Shown: positions 27,101 through 33,136, numbered from the stretch's first letter. The stretch is 33,266 nucleotides of DNA from an uncultured Bacilli bacterium (GCA_947625535.1 CANQOR010000017.1:1-33266), one strand, 5' to 3'. Numbers and translations: made by a program. The notes: generated by a model from the letters alone, not told the origin.

Positions 27101-28691
27101 CTACTTTAGAAACCCCATACTTAGATACATTAGTACTATTAAATTCTAAAGTAACTTTCTTACTATCAGCATTAACATTAACTACTTTAGTATCTTTAAA
27201 TGTTAATTGATAATCAACTACTACATCAACACTTTGTTTAATAGTTTCTTTATCTTGATTCTTATCCCCAGTAATACTATTTAATTCATTACTATCTAAA
27301 TCATATTCTAATTCTACTTGAATATTATAATTACCATTACTAGGTATATCTAAAGTAATATCATTCTTACCATCTTTAACTTCTTTAGTAAAGACTACTT
27401 CATTATTTTGATTAAGTACTTTTAAAGTACCTTTAAGTAATGATTCATTACCTAAAACATTAAATGATACTTTATTATTACTATCATCAAATTTAAATTC
27501 ATTTATAGAAGGTTTATCTTTTAATACATCTACACTAGCTGTATAACTAGTTTCTACTTTATTATCAGTAAGAACTATTTCTGAAATATTAATTTCATCT
27601 ATTCCACTATTATCTTTTACAGTATAACTAGTACTATATTTACCATCTTCACCCTTAGTTACTAAGTATTCATTACCATTAATAACTAAAGATTTAACAT
27701 CTTCTCCATAAGTATTTAAAATATTAAAAGTTAAACTGATTACTTCACCCTTAGTAGGATAATAAGTACTAGGTATAGCACTTAATACTCTAACTTCTTT
27801 TTTAACTGGTACACTAGGATCCACTGGTTCTTCTGAACCACTAGAACCACCTGTTTCACTTTCATCCCCAGTATTAGGTTTTTCATTATTATCAGTATTT
27901 TCATTATTATTTGGTTTTTGATTATTATTAGGTTTTTCGTTGTTATTAGGTTTTTCTTCTTCCTCTTCTGGTTCTTTATTATCAGAAACAACATTAATTA
28001 AATCTAAATTATAATTAACTTTATCTTCTTTATCATTATTTTTAATTAAAGTAAAGATTAATGAACCTAAAGCAAATACTAAGATAGCTACTCCTAAAGT
28101 AATATTTACTTTCTTTCTATCTTTAGCTTTAGCAAATTTAACATTATAAAGAACTAATACAATAAGACCTATACCAGCTATAACACCTAGTACTATAGGT
28201 AATGTATTACTACTTTCTTTAACATCAGTTATTACTACATTAAATTTAATATTATCTAATTTAGTTTCTTTATCATCTACTTTAGAAACTACATCAGTTA
28301 AATTAACTTCTGTTTCTTTAACATTAACATCTTTTTTAACTTTAAATTTAATTTCAATAACATCTTTAGTAGCACTATCAGAAGTTGTTACTAAAACAAA
28401 CTTTTTATTATCTTTTTCATAACTAACTTCACTCAAGCTATTAGCGTTACTATTATCGTTAATAAAACTATCTTCATTAAGTACTTCTAAAACATTATTA
28501 TCATAACTTAATAAAGCTGAATAATTGTATTTGTTATTATTATTTGGATCCAAATCAACAAATACTGTAAGTTCTTCCCCTTTCTTAACATCATAACTGC
28601 TTTGATTTACTAAACTTTGAGCATTAACATTTACCATTAAAATAGATAAAAATAATACTAATAAATTTAGTACTCTTTTACTGCATTTCAT
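15105..28691 (-). CDS. Giant membrane-anchored M26-family zinc metallopeptidase with about 14 Ig-like double-domain units
   Basis: 4528 aa surface protein. Order: signal peptide (1-24), cohesin-like beta-sandwich (about 27-155), two membrane helices (about 164-184 and 196-216) with a basic loop KFAKAKDRKK between them, a KPNNN-rich linker (247-272), Ig-like units (about 300-3160), a GLUG/beta-helix segment (about 3284-3480), the M26 catalytic region (about 3570-4380) and an acidic tail. The zinc site is ATHETLHNQD (H4064, E4065, H4068), with E4086 in GNGED as likely third ligand. GYGRRG and WYQPHADNDRPDGANFKW are family hallmarks. M26 members cleave IgA1 or other host proteins and anchor N-terminally. 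Here LPXTG is missing and a two-helix hairpin takes its place. Start: GGGAGG seven bases upstream. It has its own promoter. The substrate is unknown. Confidence 0.93.
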   Translation of the reverse strand: MKCSKRVLNLLVLFLSILMVNVNAQSLVNQSSYDVKKGEELTVFVDLDPNNNNKYNYSALLSYDNNVLEVLNEDSFINDNSNANSLSEVSYEKDNKKFVLVTTSDSATKDVIEIKFKVKKDVNVKETEVNLTDVVSKVDDKETKLDNIKFNVVITDVKESSNTLPIVLGVIAGIGLIVLVLYNVKFAKAKDRKKVNITLGVAILVFALGSLIFTLIKNNDKEDKVNYNLDLINVVSDNKEPEEEEEKPNNNEKPNNNQKPNNNENTDNNEKPNTGDESETGGSSGSEEPVDPSVPVKKEVRVLSAIPSTYYPTKGEVISLTFNILNTYGEDVKSLVINGNEYLVTKGEDGKYSTSYTVKDNSGIDEINISEIVLTDNKVETSYTASVDVLKDKPSINEFKFDDSNNKVSFNVLGNESLLKGTLKVLNQNNEVVFTKEVKDGKNDITLDIPSNGNYNIQVELEYDLDSNELNSITGDKNQDKETIKQSVDVVVDYQLTFKDTKVVNVNADSKKVTLEFNSTNVSKYGVSKVVIDGKEYEVTRDGDKYTVVVPLENTNKRTLHIEGLVLENNKALSDGVNASFDIFKTKPTMSDVNIELNDNKAVVNYKFTDPDKVITKQYAVLKDKNGNIVETKEMSPVATGITFDNVVKAGKYTVSLCADYDLVDGKTHLQEELVTGEFTIELKLKVVSVEVNYYPNKNNDIVVQYTVDTNAIENISSFTVNGHEYTASLPEGNKYMITLPGYDEAGVKDINLTSVKVGDTVVEVNLNTQVDVLKDAPTMDSPIFDDESEIPTLSFNLNDKDKAFISGKIIITNQLGEKVKEININKDSSTYEIDGLKENEIYSYVIEVSYDLDTDKLNKVTDEQNEYTTNLLNGYLEVVHDYNFEFKDLHITNISKKDKEVTLQFTSTNATLFNIDRVTINGTDYSVTREGNLYTVKVVLDDTTETKLTLTNVVLRNGHSFEITENNECVVFKNAPTVKDLYLSNDNANTLKATFKLIDESKTVTKLVAKLRDSLGNELDSKDLDLNAREVTFTDLEVGEYQVVILADYDLVDGNVYNSQALANDRLHVKVILESLTSKINNKYNDHRNALASEKENKQNSILTYVIKANTKEDVKSLVINGKTYNATKIDTDIYQVSYKVQDNYGKETITVEKIIYDTEEYEITETNDYIKTTVEVEVLKKKPYVTNYLSVSDYKNHTLIFNFDLNDPDGALVKDSDGNLVQAYATYAGANGQSVNVKVGHNEVKFTNVQELVMRRFNVFATYDLDSVINGDNYYDKTTVTSIIAMLIPPTTVNVHEIKTYNNGVLTKYFDKGLNVTVTFKATSVHQDLDGKDSIYPPKYVLVNGEQYELTQNGDEYTFVLPGYEDAGEQTIQIDGVILTNNEEIEITENNTVTIDVLKDEVSISDFYYTEDDNDEEETEVTVKFNVNDNDRALLNSKITIVDSNGKEVSIDVNTIKQGENTITFKAVSKNTYTFKVVATYDRDSLEGNENIVNDKVLLNQEIKVLKKSDYKLSVKDLSLVSIDLDNRKALLKFNVHNESLYDLVYVTINGNKYNVRPESVELDNTTNDMNYLADIDIPNDQRYEVVLENVILENEKNFEVNEKLVLFKNKPVIDNLYLSYDKGGNLKATYRVTDSDNTLLNLYAVLKETETGKVLDTKILDTSAREVSFSVVNAQEYTIEIGANYNLLDGESHANEVMAFDSLVVEPSVVISLDSMSKNYPNKGETIDILYNIKSNTNEQVTSLVIDDVVYNVSYVSMGLYKLTYTVPLEAGVTSLKITKVNFVNEVADISEDPFITKIDVLKTIPSIDSFNSLDRVETKQVQFSFNVNDPDSAFIGGKICIKDNCKDITTGRNTLIFDVELDVSMTVLINIDYDLDTDSSNGENNSTLSFTQEYKLLDDYEVVINNVHTYKNNRATKYFNKGEDVQLRFYSSNVADLNIKNIRVNYLLDETNEGYLYDVFKVLKDDDTLDYYYVDIKGVSEAGLQKINITSITLEGGKTIESDKFKEKPSEIEIDILKDEPVFEKPIVFNEGYDVTIQFNVIDNDDALVDSYLIITDKSGKEVIKQKVVVGTNTVKVTLDPDNNYLYAIEKNYNLDSLDNDNENERDTYFLRDEPINVAKKEEPKFVARNLQVPRRVKDGSKVLLTFQNEMLSYYDVDTIRVDGVDYKVTKDEDVYKIELDHGQKGYNTIRVESVTMGGKEFRINRNLTYIYENVVPSVTFASDINEELELNVATIDYQLNDPDNSIKKLTAYMKNSAGAVIATQEIDLSDTSLSMTLLRIFRYSIEFKAEYDIGDGKTYETTSLFIKEKVADPRVTILEEKVEEELLNKGETATLTYRINTNIDYELKKIFIGEVSYNVTKVDSETDDNIYQIKVLLGDKAGNIPYKVTKMQFGNAYYDVEDVNPVVVQVKKDVPTLTHFIVNEKDGTLSFRLNDKDGALVGNSKFTIYQGDTTLVSNELKNGDGVYTYKIADLKLKLHTDYNIKVDVSYNLVDSKVRSISAIDLVESAQIFDRDFKLTGQVDYNFTYTNHDTEYGFLMSMNEPLAFSFESTNAYNYKVDRVIVDGVEYPAVFNPGKSRPNNYDVMYQPKSLDNETIKLEKIILENGAAFDVNDDLKLFIILTPATFEITDFREDINTQTLTFFYKLNDPDKTLASNLRFYLKDSSNKLIEMKEASPDDDRIEFNIPNPPTSKYNVIVHADVYLAPGMVLEEKYGSPLLTNSFDSVVNTSILSSKLSTRYPKKGELITIDYDVSSSKVVLIDPEDHENQENAIIISSVVINGENYDIERLENGLYRVYYTVQDEAGLENIKITQLNFSNDTVEYFTREDTVDVLKEEPSVVNFKSENILASNKVKFTFEVLDSDNVVVPNTLFAEVNGKKQQIDVGKNTVEFEVTPNELLQFKVLANYDLDSNELNNDTGDQNLHKDYYIYEKPFMLVANYDIKFSNEKTFNTKGDNTKYFEKNEDIKLTFDITTGIDSLYPEYITIDNKEYPLLKDENTDNTYYLTIKGYDKVGNNDIKINSVTLNSGNVVNLSNEKITIEVLKDIVKVDSFKHKVDETNADKVELDINITDEDKSNVSLDLVVKDEFGAVVETDKSKLTVGNNKVSFTMTNAGKYFVAINSTYDRDSNLNDEDNHYENQRIHYEIVTITSRYIEMKDIVDVQLYNYGSDGSVERVHSLSVDDLDVITNSLVKVTMKDLPTFFSEISSYRVSDGKLVLVLSYSDAMIYTDGKLIPLEVTLDILNDTDYEYSGSFKSLLEDMRNNPTEKFVLDKDYDLDDYVTTTDTIIDFDFKGEIDGNGHTISNLHKPLFNNLRDAKISNLVIKGVELNNASNKAALTVNAYNTTISNVHFDNVTINAPGLSHNATIAVNLYQNSVIDGCSVKNFVLSTTYLGQRNSAIASNISDSKVTNCYAEGKITSGWHYNGALVSNASGNSEISNNILNVAFTPYFDDSQQGGNGSLLGQGQAVLKNNLSLMSTTNSVYTIYNAKGASLASGSMNNYQLEDSKSKKNSGDAIKDVKKENINESFFKQLGFDTKLWNLSGTSYSNLPTLKGATVSFSDGGYKPNNSNVYIPDFNRLSHLEAYKPEREIIYHNMYKLMPFYDAKDLITDGNKISTNSNLSKKIIKYVLSYDKNEQMISVLTTDNYKDISKISVVYEDGTEEEYNVDYDDYYGNVVSYIISDLNIGYNYNKFVIDKDAVIINKLVEEASTYDFTNDLDPLTEGKDSRLYKEYFEKATKNDIRAFVEKTIVNAGYMPTFNSDVLDNLIMQEFVYNNELKQLLYGYNYYKYWYSLNMDGIDVADSMMFHGDEMFSGRMTMANLTDEVLKGSNSATNGTGNFFNGTLTKYTEMKDLGAFLDYYAVNLTDYHDGEKWFEDNWNGGYYTHIEARDNGDLISSYWEHLVASTAVQNTFLVTFTVPQDSMYIIAMPTQVMYGSLRTYAQDPSDKESQGMKNFYKGVEDMRRQAGNFYTFAYIYVKPEHMNPYHDINYDVRYTYNDKGVQIFNNPLTTTENYHKYFAEALNKWPAANGSGAYANGFETYWVVIKLIGSFNVATHETLHNQDSKVFLMGYGRRGNGEDYTAGNLQQYFNEGWISPNVMEDFDSTKDITQNFSYKRIDTDEKLQDYYEKMFEANDYLDYLEAKAFLRLTPEQQAAVAVQAYYPNLEGKSKEEQEAGDSVVGYRFLTADQIKAMKLEDIDDLYDNHIMLRPGQKEPGIYSPGAVTDSLYNIKWYQPHADNDRPDGANFKWIAWEMASIGGYYDGYMAYFSQSYIAAKTNQLGLKTTDLIALRYITDDQNMTFRKFKLDKYAEVAKHFEDEYDYLDAKEIEDAYYDALVKDSSDTKRSLGNSKAVKKKYYMSVKKETDDFTKSIFDKKDASKISTEEIVLEVFENTQENASNGFKANDDDSYIVPEKKTSDVPEGDNPPKDDNVSSNNNIVVEKEVDSTVKSESEINQDEPLEENEVLEDKEVFNEELNTTEETNTEDSYNEEVKEEDLPKLKETSNDDEITSLDLPKLKEQ
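19220..27800 (-). repeat. Array of about 14 degenerate Ig-like double-domain repeats (about 205 aa each)
   Basis: Each unit pairs two beta-sandwich types. Type I reads roughly YPNKGE, then NGxxYxVTK, then a VxDxAG-containing strand. Type II opens with VLKxxPS, contains NDPDxAL or similar, and ends with an acidic turn: YDLDS-like in nine units, YDLVDG-like in others. I counted 14 such turns (for example YDLDSNELN, YDLVDGKTH, YDRDSLEGN, YNLLDGESH, YDRDSNLNDED), spaced about 205 residues apart. Copies have diverged strongly at the DNA level, so the array is old rather than recently expanded. The Asp-rich turns could bind calcium and stiffen the stalk. Confidence 0.8.
27876..27953 (-). repeat. 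KPNNN-type short tandem repeats in the linker of the M26 protein
   Basis: About four near-identical 18- to 21-base units encode KPNNNE/Q, located just after the membrane hairpin and before a Gly/Ser stretch. This is a flexible wall-spanning spacer. Near-identity at the DNA level makes it prone to slippage and length variation. Confidence 0.75.
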
Positions 28692-28723
28692 ATAAAAACC
28701 TCCCATACTTCTCAACTAATGAT

Positions 28724-28752
28724 ATTATAATAAATCATATTGTTTAATTCAA
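28724..28752 (-). promoter_or_regulatory. Promoter of the giant M26 gene
   Basis: On the minus strand TTGAAT and TATAAT are separated by exactly 17 bases, with a leader of about 25 bases to the ATG. It is one of only two sites here with a recognisable -35 box at 17-bp spacing. Confidence 0.75.
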
Positions 28753-28756
28753 CAAA

Positions 28757-28778
28757 TTTTGCTACATTTTTAGCAAAA
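28757..28778. other. Hairpin TTTTGCTA/TAGCAAAA just upstream of the M26 promoter
   Basis: Eight-bp perfect arms with a six-base loop lie four bases upstream of the -35 hexamer and just after the femX terminator. It may be an operator or a backup terminator. Confidence 0.4.
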
Positions 28779-28792
28779 AAATTTATAAAAAA

Positions 28793-28808
28793 AAGACCAT
28801 CAGGTCTT
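28793..28808 (-). terminator. Terminator of the FemX operon
   Basis: Six-bp arms AAGACC/GGTCTT with a four-base loop are followed on the minus strand by TTTTTTTATA. The stop codon's last bases form the start of the stem. Confidence 0.8.
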
Positions 28809-30048
28809 ATTTTTTTAATGTACGATAAACTTTTAATAAAATAGGTAATACTAAATACCATATTGGTTTATTAACTAAATCAAATTCTCCTATAAATTCT
28901 ATAAAAGTATCTCCATATTTCTTTTTATAAGCATGTAATCCACCTAGGTTACGGAATTTTGTATTAGGATCTCCTACTGTTCCATATAAATCTAAGAAAC
29001 GATATTTATGTTCAAAACAATATTGAATAGTTTCATAATAAATTCTATTAACAGCAAATAAATCTTCACCTAATTTATTATTACCTATATACATTGTCCA
29101 CATCATATCATTAGCTATACCATTAATTAATGAACATATAACCATATCATCTTCATTTTTATATGGTTCAAACATTTCTAATTCTTTTTCTAATCTTTTA
29201 ACTTTATCTAAAGCATCTGGTTTTTGTTTCTTAGTAATTTTACCATTTTCAAAATCTTCATTTATTTGATCTAAAGCTTTCTTAGTATCATTATATAACT
29301 TCTTACCATTCGCAGTTACATCAAATACTAACACATTACCTTCTTCTTTACCATGTTTATATAAAGCTTTATAAAAATCATCTGAATATTGTACAAATCC
29401 ATCTTTACTAGCATTAGATTTATTAAGTTCAAAGAAATGATCTACATTACTATCAAAATTAATCTTTAAATCATAAGAATAACTACGATGCACTGTTTGC
29501 ATAAAAGTCTTAGATATACTTTTCTTAATATCATCCATACTTTCATATTGTTCAAAATATCTTCTAAAAGTATACCTAGGTTCATTATTTTCATATAATT
29601 TAACAAACCCTTTATGTTTATAACCTAAATTAAGTAAATTATTATATATATCTATATTATTCTTACCATCAGGTACTCTATTACCATCTTTATCTATTTC
29701 TTGATACATTATTTCAGGATTTATCTTAACATAAATACCATTAGTTCTTTTTAAATACTTTTTCATTTCTTCAGTAAAAGTTTTAACTAAATCTTTATCT
29801 TTAAAATCAATTAAGTATCCTCTAGAACAATAATAGTAACATAAACCTAAAGGCATATCTTTTCTTAGTAATAAAGCTGCTGCTACTAACTTGCCTTTTT
29901 CATCTTTAAGTCCCACATAACATGGTACTTTACCCCTTGTTTCTTTAATAGCTTCTCCCCAAGCATGAGATTGCAAAAAATGACTATAAGGAAAACTATT
30001 AAAAAACTTCATATATTCTTCTTTTGTTAAATTTTCAACAAATTTCAT
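28807..30048 (-). CDS. FemABX/MurM-like peptidoglycan bridge aminoacyltransferase
   Basis: Adds amino acids from aminoacyl-tRNA to the lysine of lipid II, building the peptide cross-bridge at the inner face of the membrane. 413 aa, a typical FemX/MurM length. The N-terminus FPYSHFLQSHAWGEAIKETRGK and PLGLCYYYCSRGYLIDF are FemABX hallmarks of the first acyltransferase-like (GNAT) subdomain. A charged helical insertion (about 245-297) fits the coiled-coil arm that binds tRNA. RFLDLYGTVGDPN and LGGLHAYKKKYG mark the second subdomain. It lies 21 bases after the preceding gene, and its ribosome site is weak (TGAG). The exact amino acid added cannot be read from sequence. The organism therefore has a bridged peptidoglycan wall. 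Confidence 0.93.
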   Translation of the reverse strand: MKFVENLTKEEYMKFFNSFPYSHFLQSHAWGEAIKETRGKVPCYVGLKDEKGKLVAAALLLRKDMPLGLCYYYCSRGYLIDFKDKDLVKTFTEEMKKYLKRTNGIYVKINPEIMYQEIDKDGNRVPDGKNNIDIYNNLLNLGYKHKGFVKLYENNEPRYTFRRYFEQYESMDDIKKSISKTFMQTVHRSYSYDLKINFDSNVDHFFELNKSNASKDGFVQYSDDFYKALYKHGKEEGNVLVFDVTANGKKLYNDTKKALDQINEDFENGKITKKQKPDALDKVKRLEKELEMFEPYKNEDDMVICSLINGIANDMMWTMYIGNNKLGEDLFAVNRIYYETIQYCFEHKYRFLDLYGTVGDPNTKFRNLGGLHAYKKKYGDTFIEFIGEFDLVNKPIWYLVLPILLKVYRTLKK

Positions 30049-30069
30049 ATATTCAACTCATTTCTTTAA

Positions 30070-31032
30070 TTATAATTCAAAATATTCTTTTGGTCCCATT
30101 AATAAAATATTATCGTTCTCATCTAAAAACATCGACATATAGAAAGTTAAATTACTAAAATCACCAACTAAGTCCTCTTTACCACTAGCTTCTATACAAG
30201 TATTAGAAGAATCATTACATGTATAATTTATTTCTACCATATAAGAATCAGCATATGTCGTTCCTCTAAATTTATATTTACCATGATTCTCTACTAAATT
30301 AATATCTACATAACTTAAATTATCTTCTATAACTTTACCATTACTCTTTAAATATTCTAATATCTTAGGTGTATAATTCTCTTTTAAACTATCATAGTAA
30401 GTACCACTAGTTTTAAATGGTGTCATTGCATATATTTCATTATATCTATTTAATCTTATATACACTTTAATATTTAATGGATCATTATATTCTTTTTCTG
30501 TTTTAAAACATTTATCACTACCATCTTTACAAGTAAATGCTATATCAACTATATAATCTCCACCATCTTCTTCATTTTCTTCATCATAAGCAATATTAGT
30601 TATTTCAAATTTATCTAATTTACTACGATCTAAAGCTTTAGTATCTTCGGCATATTTAATAATCTTTTCATACATAACATTAGCAAATGTTCTTTCATCA
30701 AATTGATCACAACTTTTATATAAGACTGAGCCTATATATCTTTCACCATTTTGACAATATAAAACTTTATAACCTAAACCCGTAAACAAAGTACCACGTT
30801 CAACTCTTTTAGATATTGCAAATAAAGGTTTGCCACCTAAGTAATTAACACGACAGAAATCAACAATAACTAAACTTAAAGCAAATAAAACAATAATAAC
30901 CATAATCGTTATATTACGATGTTTCTTTCTTAATCTTTCATATTCTACTCTAACTGCTTCTTTATCATTAACATTTACACCATAAAAGTAGTTCGCTGAA
31001 GTATCTCTTCTTTTCTTACCTATAATATCCAT
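30070..31032 (-). CDS. Single-pass membrane protein with two duplicated extracytoplasmic domains, function unknown
   Basis: 320 aa with a basic cytosolic N-terminus (1-40) and one membrane helix (about 41-60); the rest lies outside. The segment GKPLFAISK to TGLGYKVLYC (68-93) resembles a motif seen in uncharacterised Firmicutes membrane proteins. Residues 140-205 and 238-313 look like two copies of one domain. Each has a D(Y/S)(I/M)V strand leading to a CxGSDKC- or CNDSSNTC-type C-x6-C pair (168/175, 272/279), and each ends with IYAMTP or ILLMGP. The Cys pairs may form disulfides. GAGGTG precedes the ATG. Co-transcribed with the FemX-like gene, so an envelope role is likely, but none can be named. 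Confidence 0.8.
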   Translation of the reverse strand: MDIIGKKRRDTSANYFYGVNVNDKEAVRVEYERLRKKHRNITIMVIIVLFALSLVIVDFCRVNYLGGKPLFAISKRVERGTLFTGLGYKVLYCQNGERYIGSVLYKSCDQFDERTFANVMYEKIIKYAEDTKALDRSKLDKFEITNIAYDEENEEDGGDYIVDIAFTCKDGSDKCFKTEKEYNDPLNIKVYIRLNRYNEIYAMTPFKTSGTYYDSLKENYTPKILEYLKSNGKVIEDNLSYVDINLVENHGKYKFRGTTYADSYMVEINYTCNDSSNTCIEASGKEDLVGDFSNLTFYMSMFLDENDNILLMGPKEYFEL

Positions 31033-31056
31033 TTTAACACCTCTATATATACCTTA

Positions 31057-31065
31057 ATTATATCA
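31057..31065 (-). promoter_or_regulatory. Extended -10 promoter of the membrane protein-FemX operon
   Basis: The minus strand reads TGATATAAT about 25 bases before the ATG, just after the terminator of the preceding operon. No -35 is evident. Confidence 0.65.
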
Positions 31066-31076
31066 TTAACCAAAAA

Positions 31077-31102
31077 AAGATAAATAATTCTTTATTTATC
31101 TT
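31077..31102 (-). terminator. Terminator of the cysS-yugP operon
   Basis: Eleven-bp arms (AAGATAAATAA and complement) with a four-base loop are followed on the minus strand by TTTTTTTGG. Confidence 0.85.
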
Positions 31103-31110
31103 TACAATTT

Positions 31111-31779
31111 TTATCTATCATCTGAATATAAACTAAGTAATCTAATTAAATTAAGTATTGAAGATAATACTGAAGCTACATAAGTTAAAGCTGCCGCTTT
31201 TAATACTTTTTCACTACCTTCATGTTCTTCTTTACTAACTAAATTATATTTAGTTAACATTTTTAAAGCTCTTTTACTAGCATCAAATTCAACTGGTAAT
31301 GTAACTAATTGAAATATTAAACTTAAAAATACTATAACAACCGCTATCATTAATAAGTCTACTATTTGTAAAAGTAAACTAATAAACAATAGTATATAAG
31401 CCATATAAGTACCAAAATTAACAATTGGAAATATTGCTGCTCTAAATCTCATCCAAGTATAATCTTCTTTATCTTGAATAGCATGACCACATTCATGTGC
31501 TGCAATAGCCACAGCAGCTACTGATTCACCATGAAATACTGAAGATGATAATCTTACTACTTTCTGTGATGAATCATAATGATCACTTAATTCTCCTCTT
31601 ACTTCAACAATATACATATCTTTTAAACCATTTTCATCAAGTATCTTTCTCGCTGCTTCAAACCCACTAATTTTTTTCTTATTACTTATACTTTTATATT
31701 TCGTATAAACTGTATTAATATTAATACTTGCTATAAGTGGTAATATTAATGCTAATAAATACAAAGTTATATTCTCCAA
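31111..31779 (-). CDS. yugP: YugP-type membrane zinc metallopeptidase
   Basis: 222 aa, neutral zinc metallopeptidase family (Zn_peptidase_2). An N-terminal membrane helix (about 4-24) is followed by AIAAHECGHAIQ (H95, E96, H99). Membrane helices lie at about 115-160, then LPVEFDASKRA carries the likely third ligand E165. A last hydrophobic stretch (LTYVASVLSSILNLI) sits near the C-terminus. Its cellular role in Firmicutes is not established; membrane protein turnover is inferred. It starts with TTG at 31779, preceded by GAGGTG, which lies directly after the stop of cysS (12-base gap), so the two genes form one operon. Confidence 0.92.
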   Translation of the reverse strand: MENITLYLLALILPLIASININTVYTKYKSISNKKKISGFEAARKILDENGLKDMYIVEVRGELSDHYDSSQKVVRLSSSVFHGESVAAVAIAAHECGHAIQDKEDYTWMRFRAAIFPIVNFGTYMAYILLFISLLLQIVDLLMIAVVIVFLSLIFQLVTLPVEFDASKRALKMLTKYNLVSKEEHEGSEKVLKAAALTYVASVLSSILNLIRLLSLYSDDR

Positions 31780-31791
31780 ATAAATTCACCT

Positions 31792-33102
31792 CTAAATAAT
31801 ATTTTTATCTACTAATATTGCTCTTAAACGATCAGCATTTTCAAAATCTTTATTCTTACGATATTCATTCCATTCATTATATAATTTAATATCTTCTTTA
31901 CTCATAGTTGGTAAATCATATTTAAGTCCTAATATTTTATTAACTAAATTAATTTTATCAAATACTTCACCAATATTACCATTATTTCTTAAAGCTCCAT
32001 TAAGTTCTTTAATTAAATCATTTAAGTAAGTAATTAAATTAGGTGTATTAAAATCTTCATCCATTATTTGATTAATCTTTTCATCTTTTAATACTTTACC
32101 TACTTCAATATTTTCTGTTTGAATCTTTAAATTAGCTTGTCTTAAAGCATCATATATCTTTTTATCAACAATTACTGCTTCATTAAATAAATCATCAGTT
32201 AAATTTAAAGGCAAACGATAATGTGTTTTAAATAAAGCTATTTTAATAACATTTGGACTATGTAATTTAACAAAATCTTTAGCTAAGATAAAGTTACCTA
32301 ATGATTTACTCATCTTTTCACCATCTATATTAATATGCCCATTATGCATCCAGTAATTAGCTAAATGAGTATTATTTAAAGCCATACTTTGAGCTATTTC
32401 ATTTTCATGATGTGGGAATTTTAAATCTACTCCTCCTCCATGAATATCTATCTTTTCCCCAAATAAACTATTTATCATAACAACACATTCTGTATGCCAT
32501 CCAGGTATACCTTTACCCCAAGGTGAATCAAATTGTTCCCCTTCTGTTGTCTTACGCCATAAAGCAAAATCTAAAGGACTTTCTTTCTTTTCATCTACTT
32601 CAACTCTTGCTCCAGCAATTAATTCTTCTTTATCTTGATTAGATAAAATACCATAATCTTTTATTTTATTAACTCTAAAGTAAACATCTCCATCTACTTC
32701 ATAAGCCATATCTTTCTCAATTAACTTCGTAATAAAATCATATATATGATCCATATGTTCTATTACTCTAGGTCGATAATCTATAGTAGAACAGTTATAA
32801 GACTCCAAATCATTTAAGTATGCTTTAATAAACTTATCTGCAACTTCTCTTTCTGTAATACCTAACTCTTTAGCTGCATTAATAATCTTAGGATTTACAT
32901 CAGTAAAATTAGATGCATAAGTCACCTCATAACCTAAATACTTAAAATAATTATATACCATATCAAAAGTCATAACAGGACGCATATTACCAATATGAAC
33001 ATAGTTATATACTGTTGGTCCACATACATACATCGTTACTTTTCCTTCTTTAATTGGTACAAACTCTTCTACTTTGTCTGTCAAAGGATTATAGATTCTC
33101 AT
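31792..33102 (-). CDS. cysS: Cysteinyl-tRNA synthetase
   Basis: Charges tRNA-Cys in the cytoplasm. 436 aa with all class I signatures: HIGN at 36-39, KMSKS at 263-267 in GEKMSKSLGNF, and the zinc site C27, C206, H231 and E235. HGGGVDLKFPHHENE is diagnostic. The C-terminus stops at RLRAILVDKNII, about a dozen residues before the EDTPQGTRW-type end common in longer homologues, so it is a slightly short version. The start at 33102 is chosen because AAAGGTGG lies just before it; a longer in-frame start at 33120 would include this site. No T-box leader is visible. Confidence 0.97.
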   Translation of the reverse strand: MRIYNPLTDKVEEFVPIKEGKVTMYVCGPTVYNYVHIGNMRPVMTFDMVYNYFKYLGYEVTYASNFTDVNPKIINAAKELGITEREVADKFIKAYLNDLESYNCSTIDYRPRVIEHMDHIYDFITKLIEKDMAYEVDGDVYFRVNKIKDYGILSNQDKEELIAGARVEVDEKKESPLDFALWRKTTEGEQFDSPWGKGIPGWHTECVVMINSLFGEKIDIHGGGVDLKFPHHENEIAQSMALNNTHLANYWMHNGHINIDGEKMSKSLGNFILAKDFVKLHSPNVIKIALFKTHYRLPLNLTDDLFNEAVIVDKKIYDALRQANLKIQTENIEVGKVLKDEKINQIMDEDFNTPNLITYLNDLIKELNGALRNNGNIGEVFDKINLVNKILGLKYDLPTMSKEDIKLYNEWNEYRKNKDFENADRLRAILVDKNII

Positions 33103-33136
33103 AACTTTTCCACCTTTCATAATCTTGAGTGCCTTT

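Noticed and set aside
19220..27800. Regularly spaced repeats resembling a CRISPR array
   Set aside because: The period is about 600 bases, the repeats are diverged protein-coding units in one continuous frame, and no cas genes are present.
27782..27994. Minus-strand open frame in another frame over the KPNNN linker
   Set aside because: It is a frame-shifted reading of short tandem repeats, rich in Ile/Lys/Asn, with no start signal.
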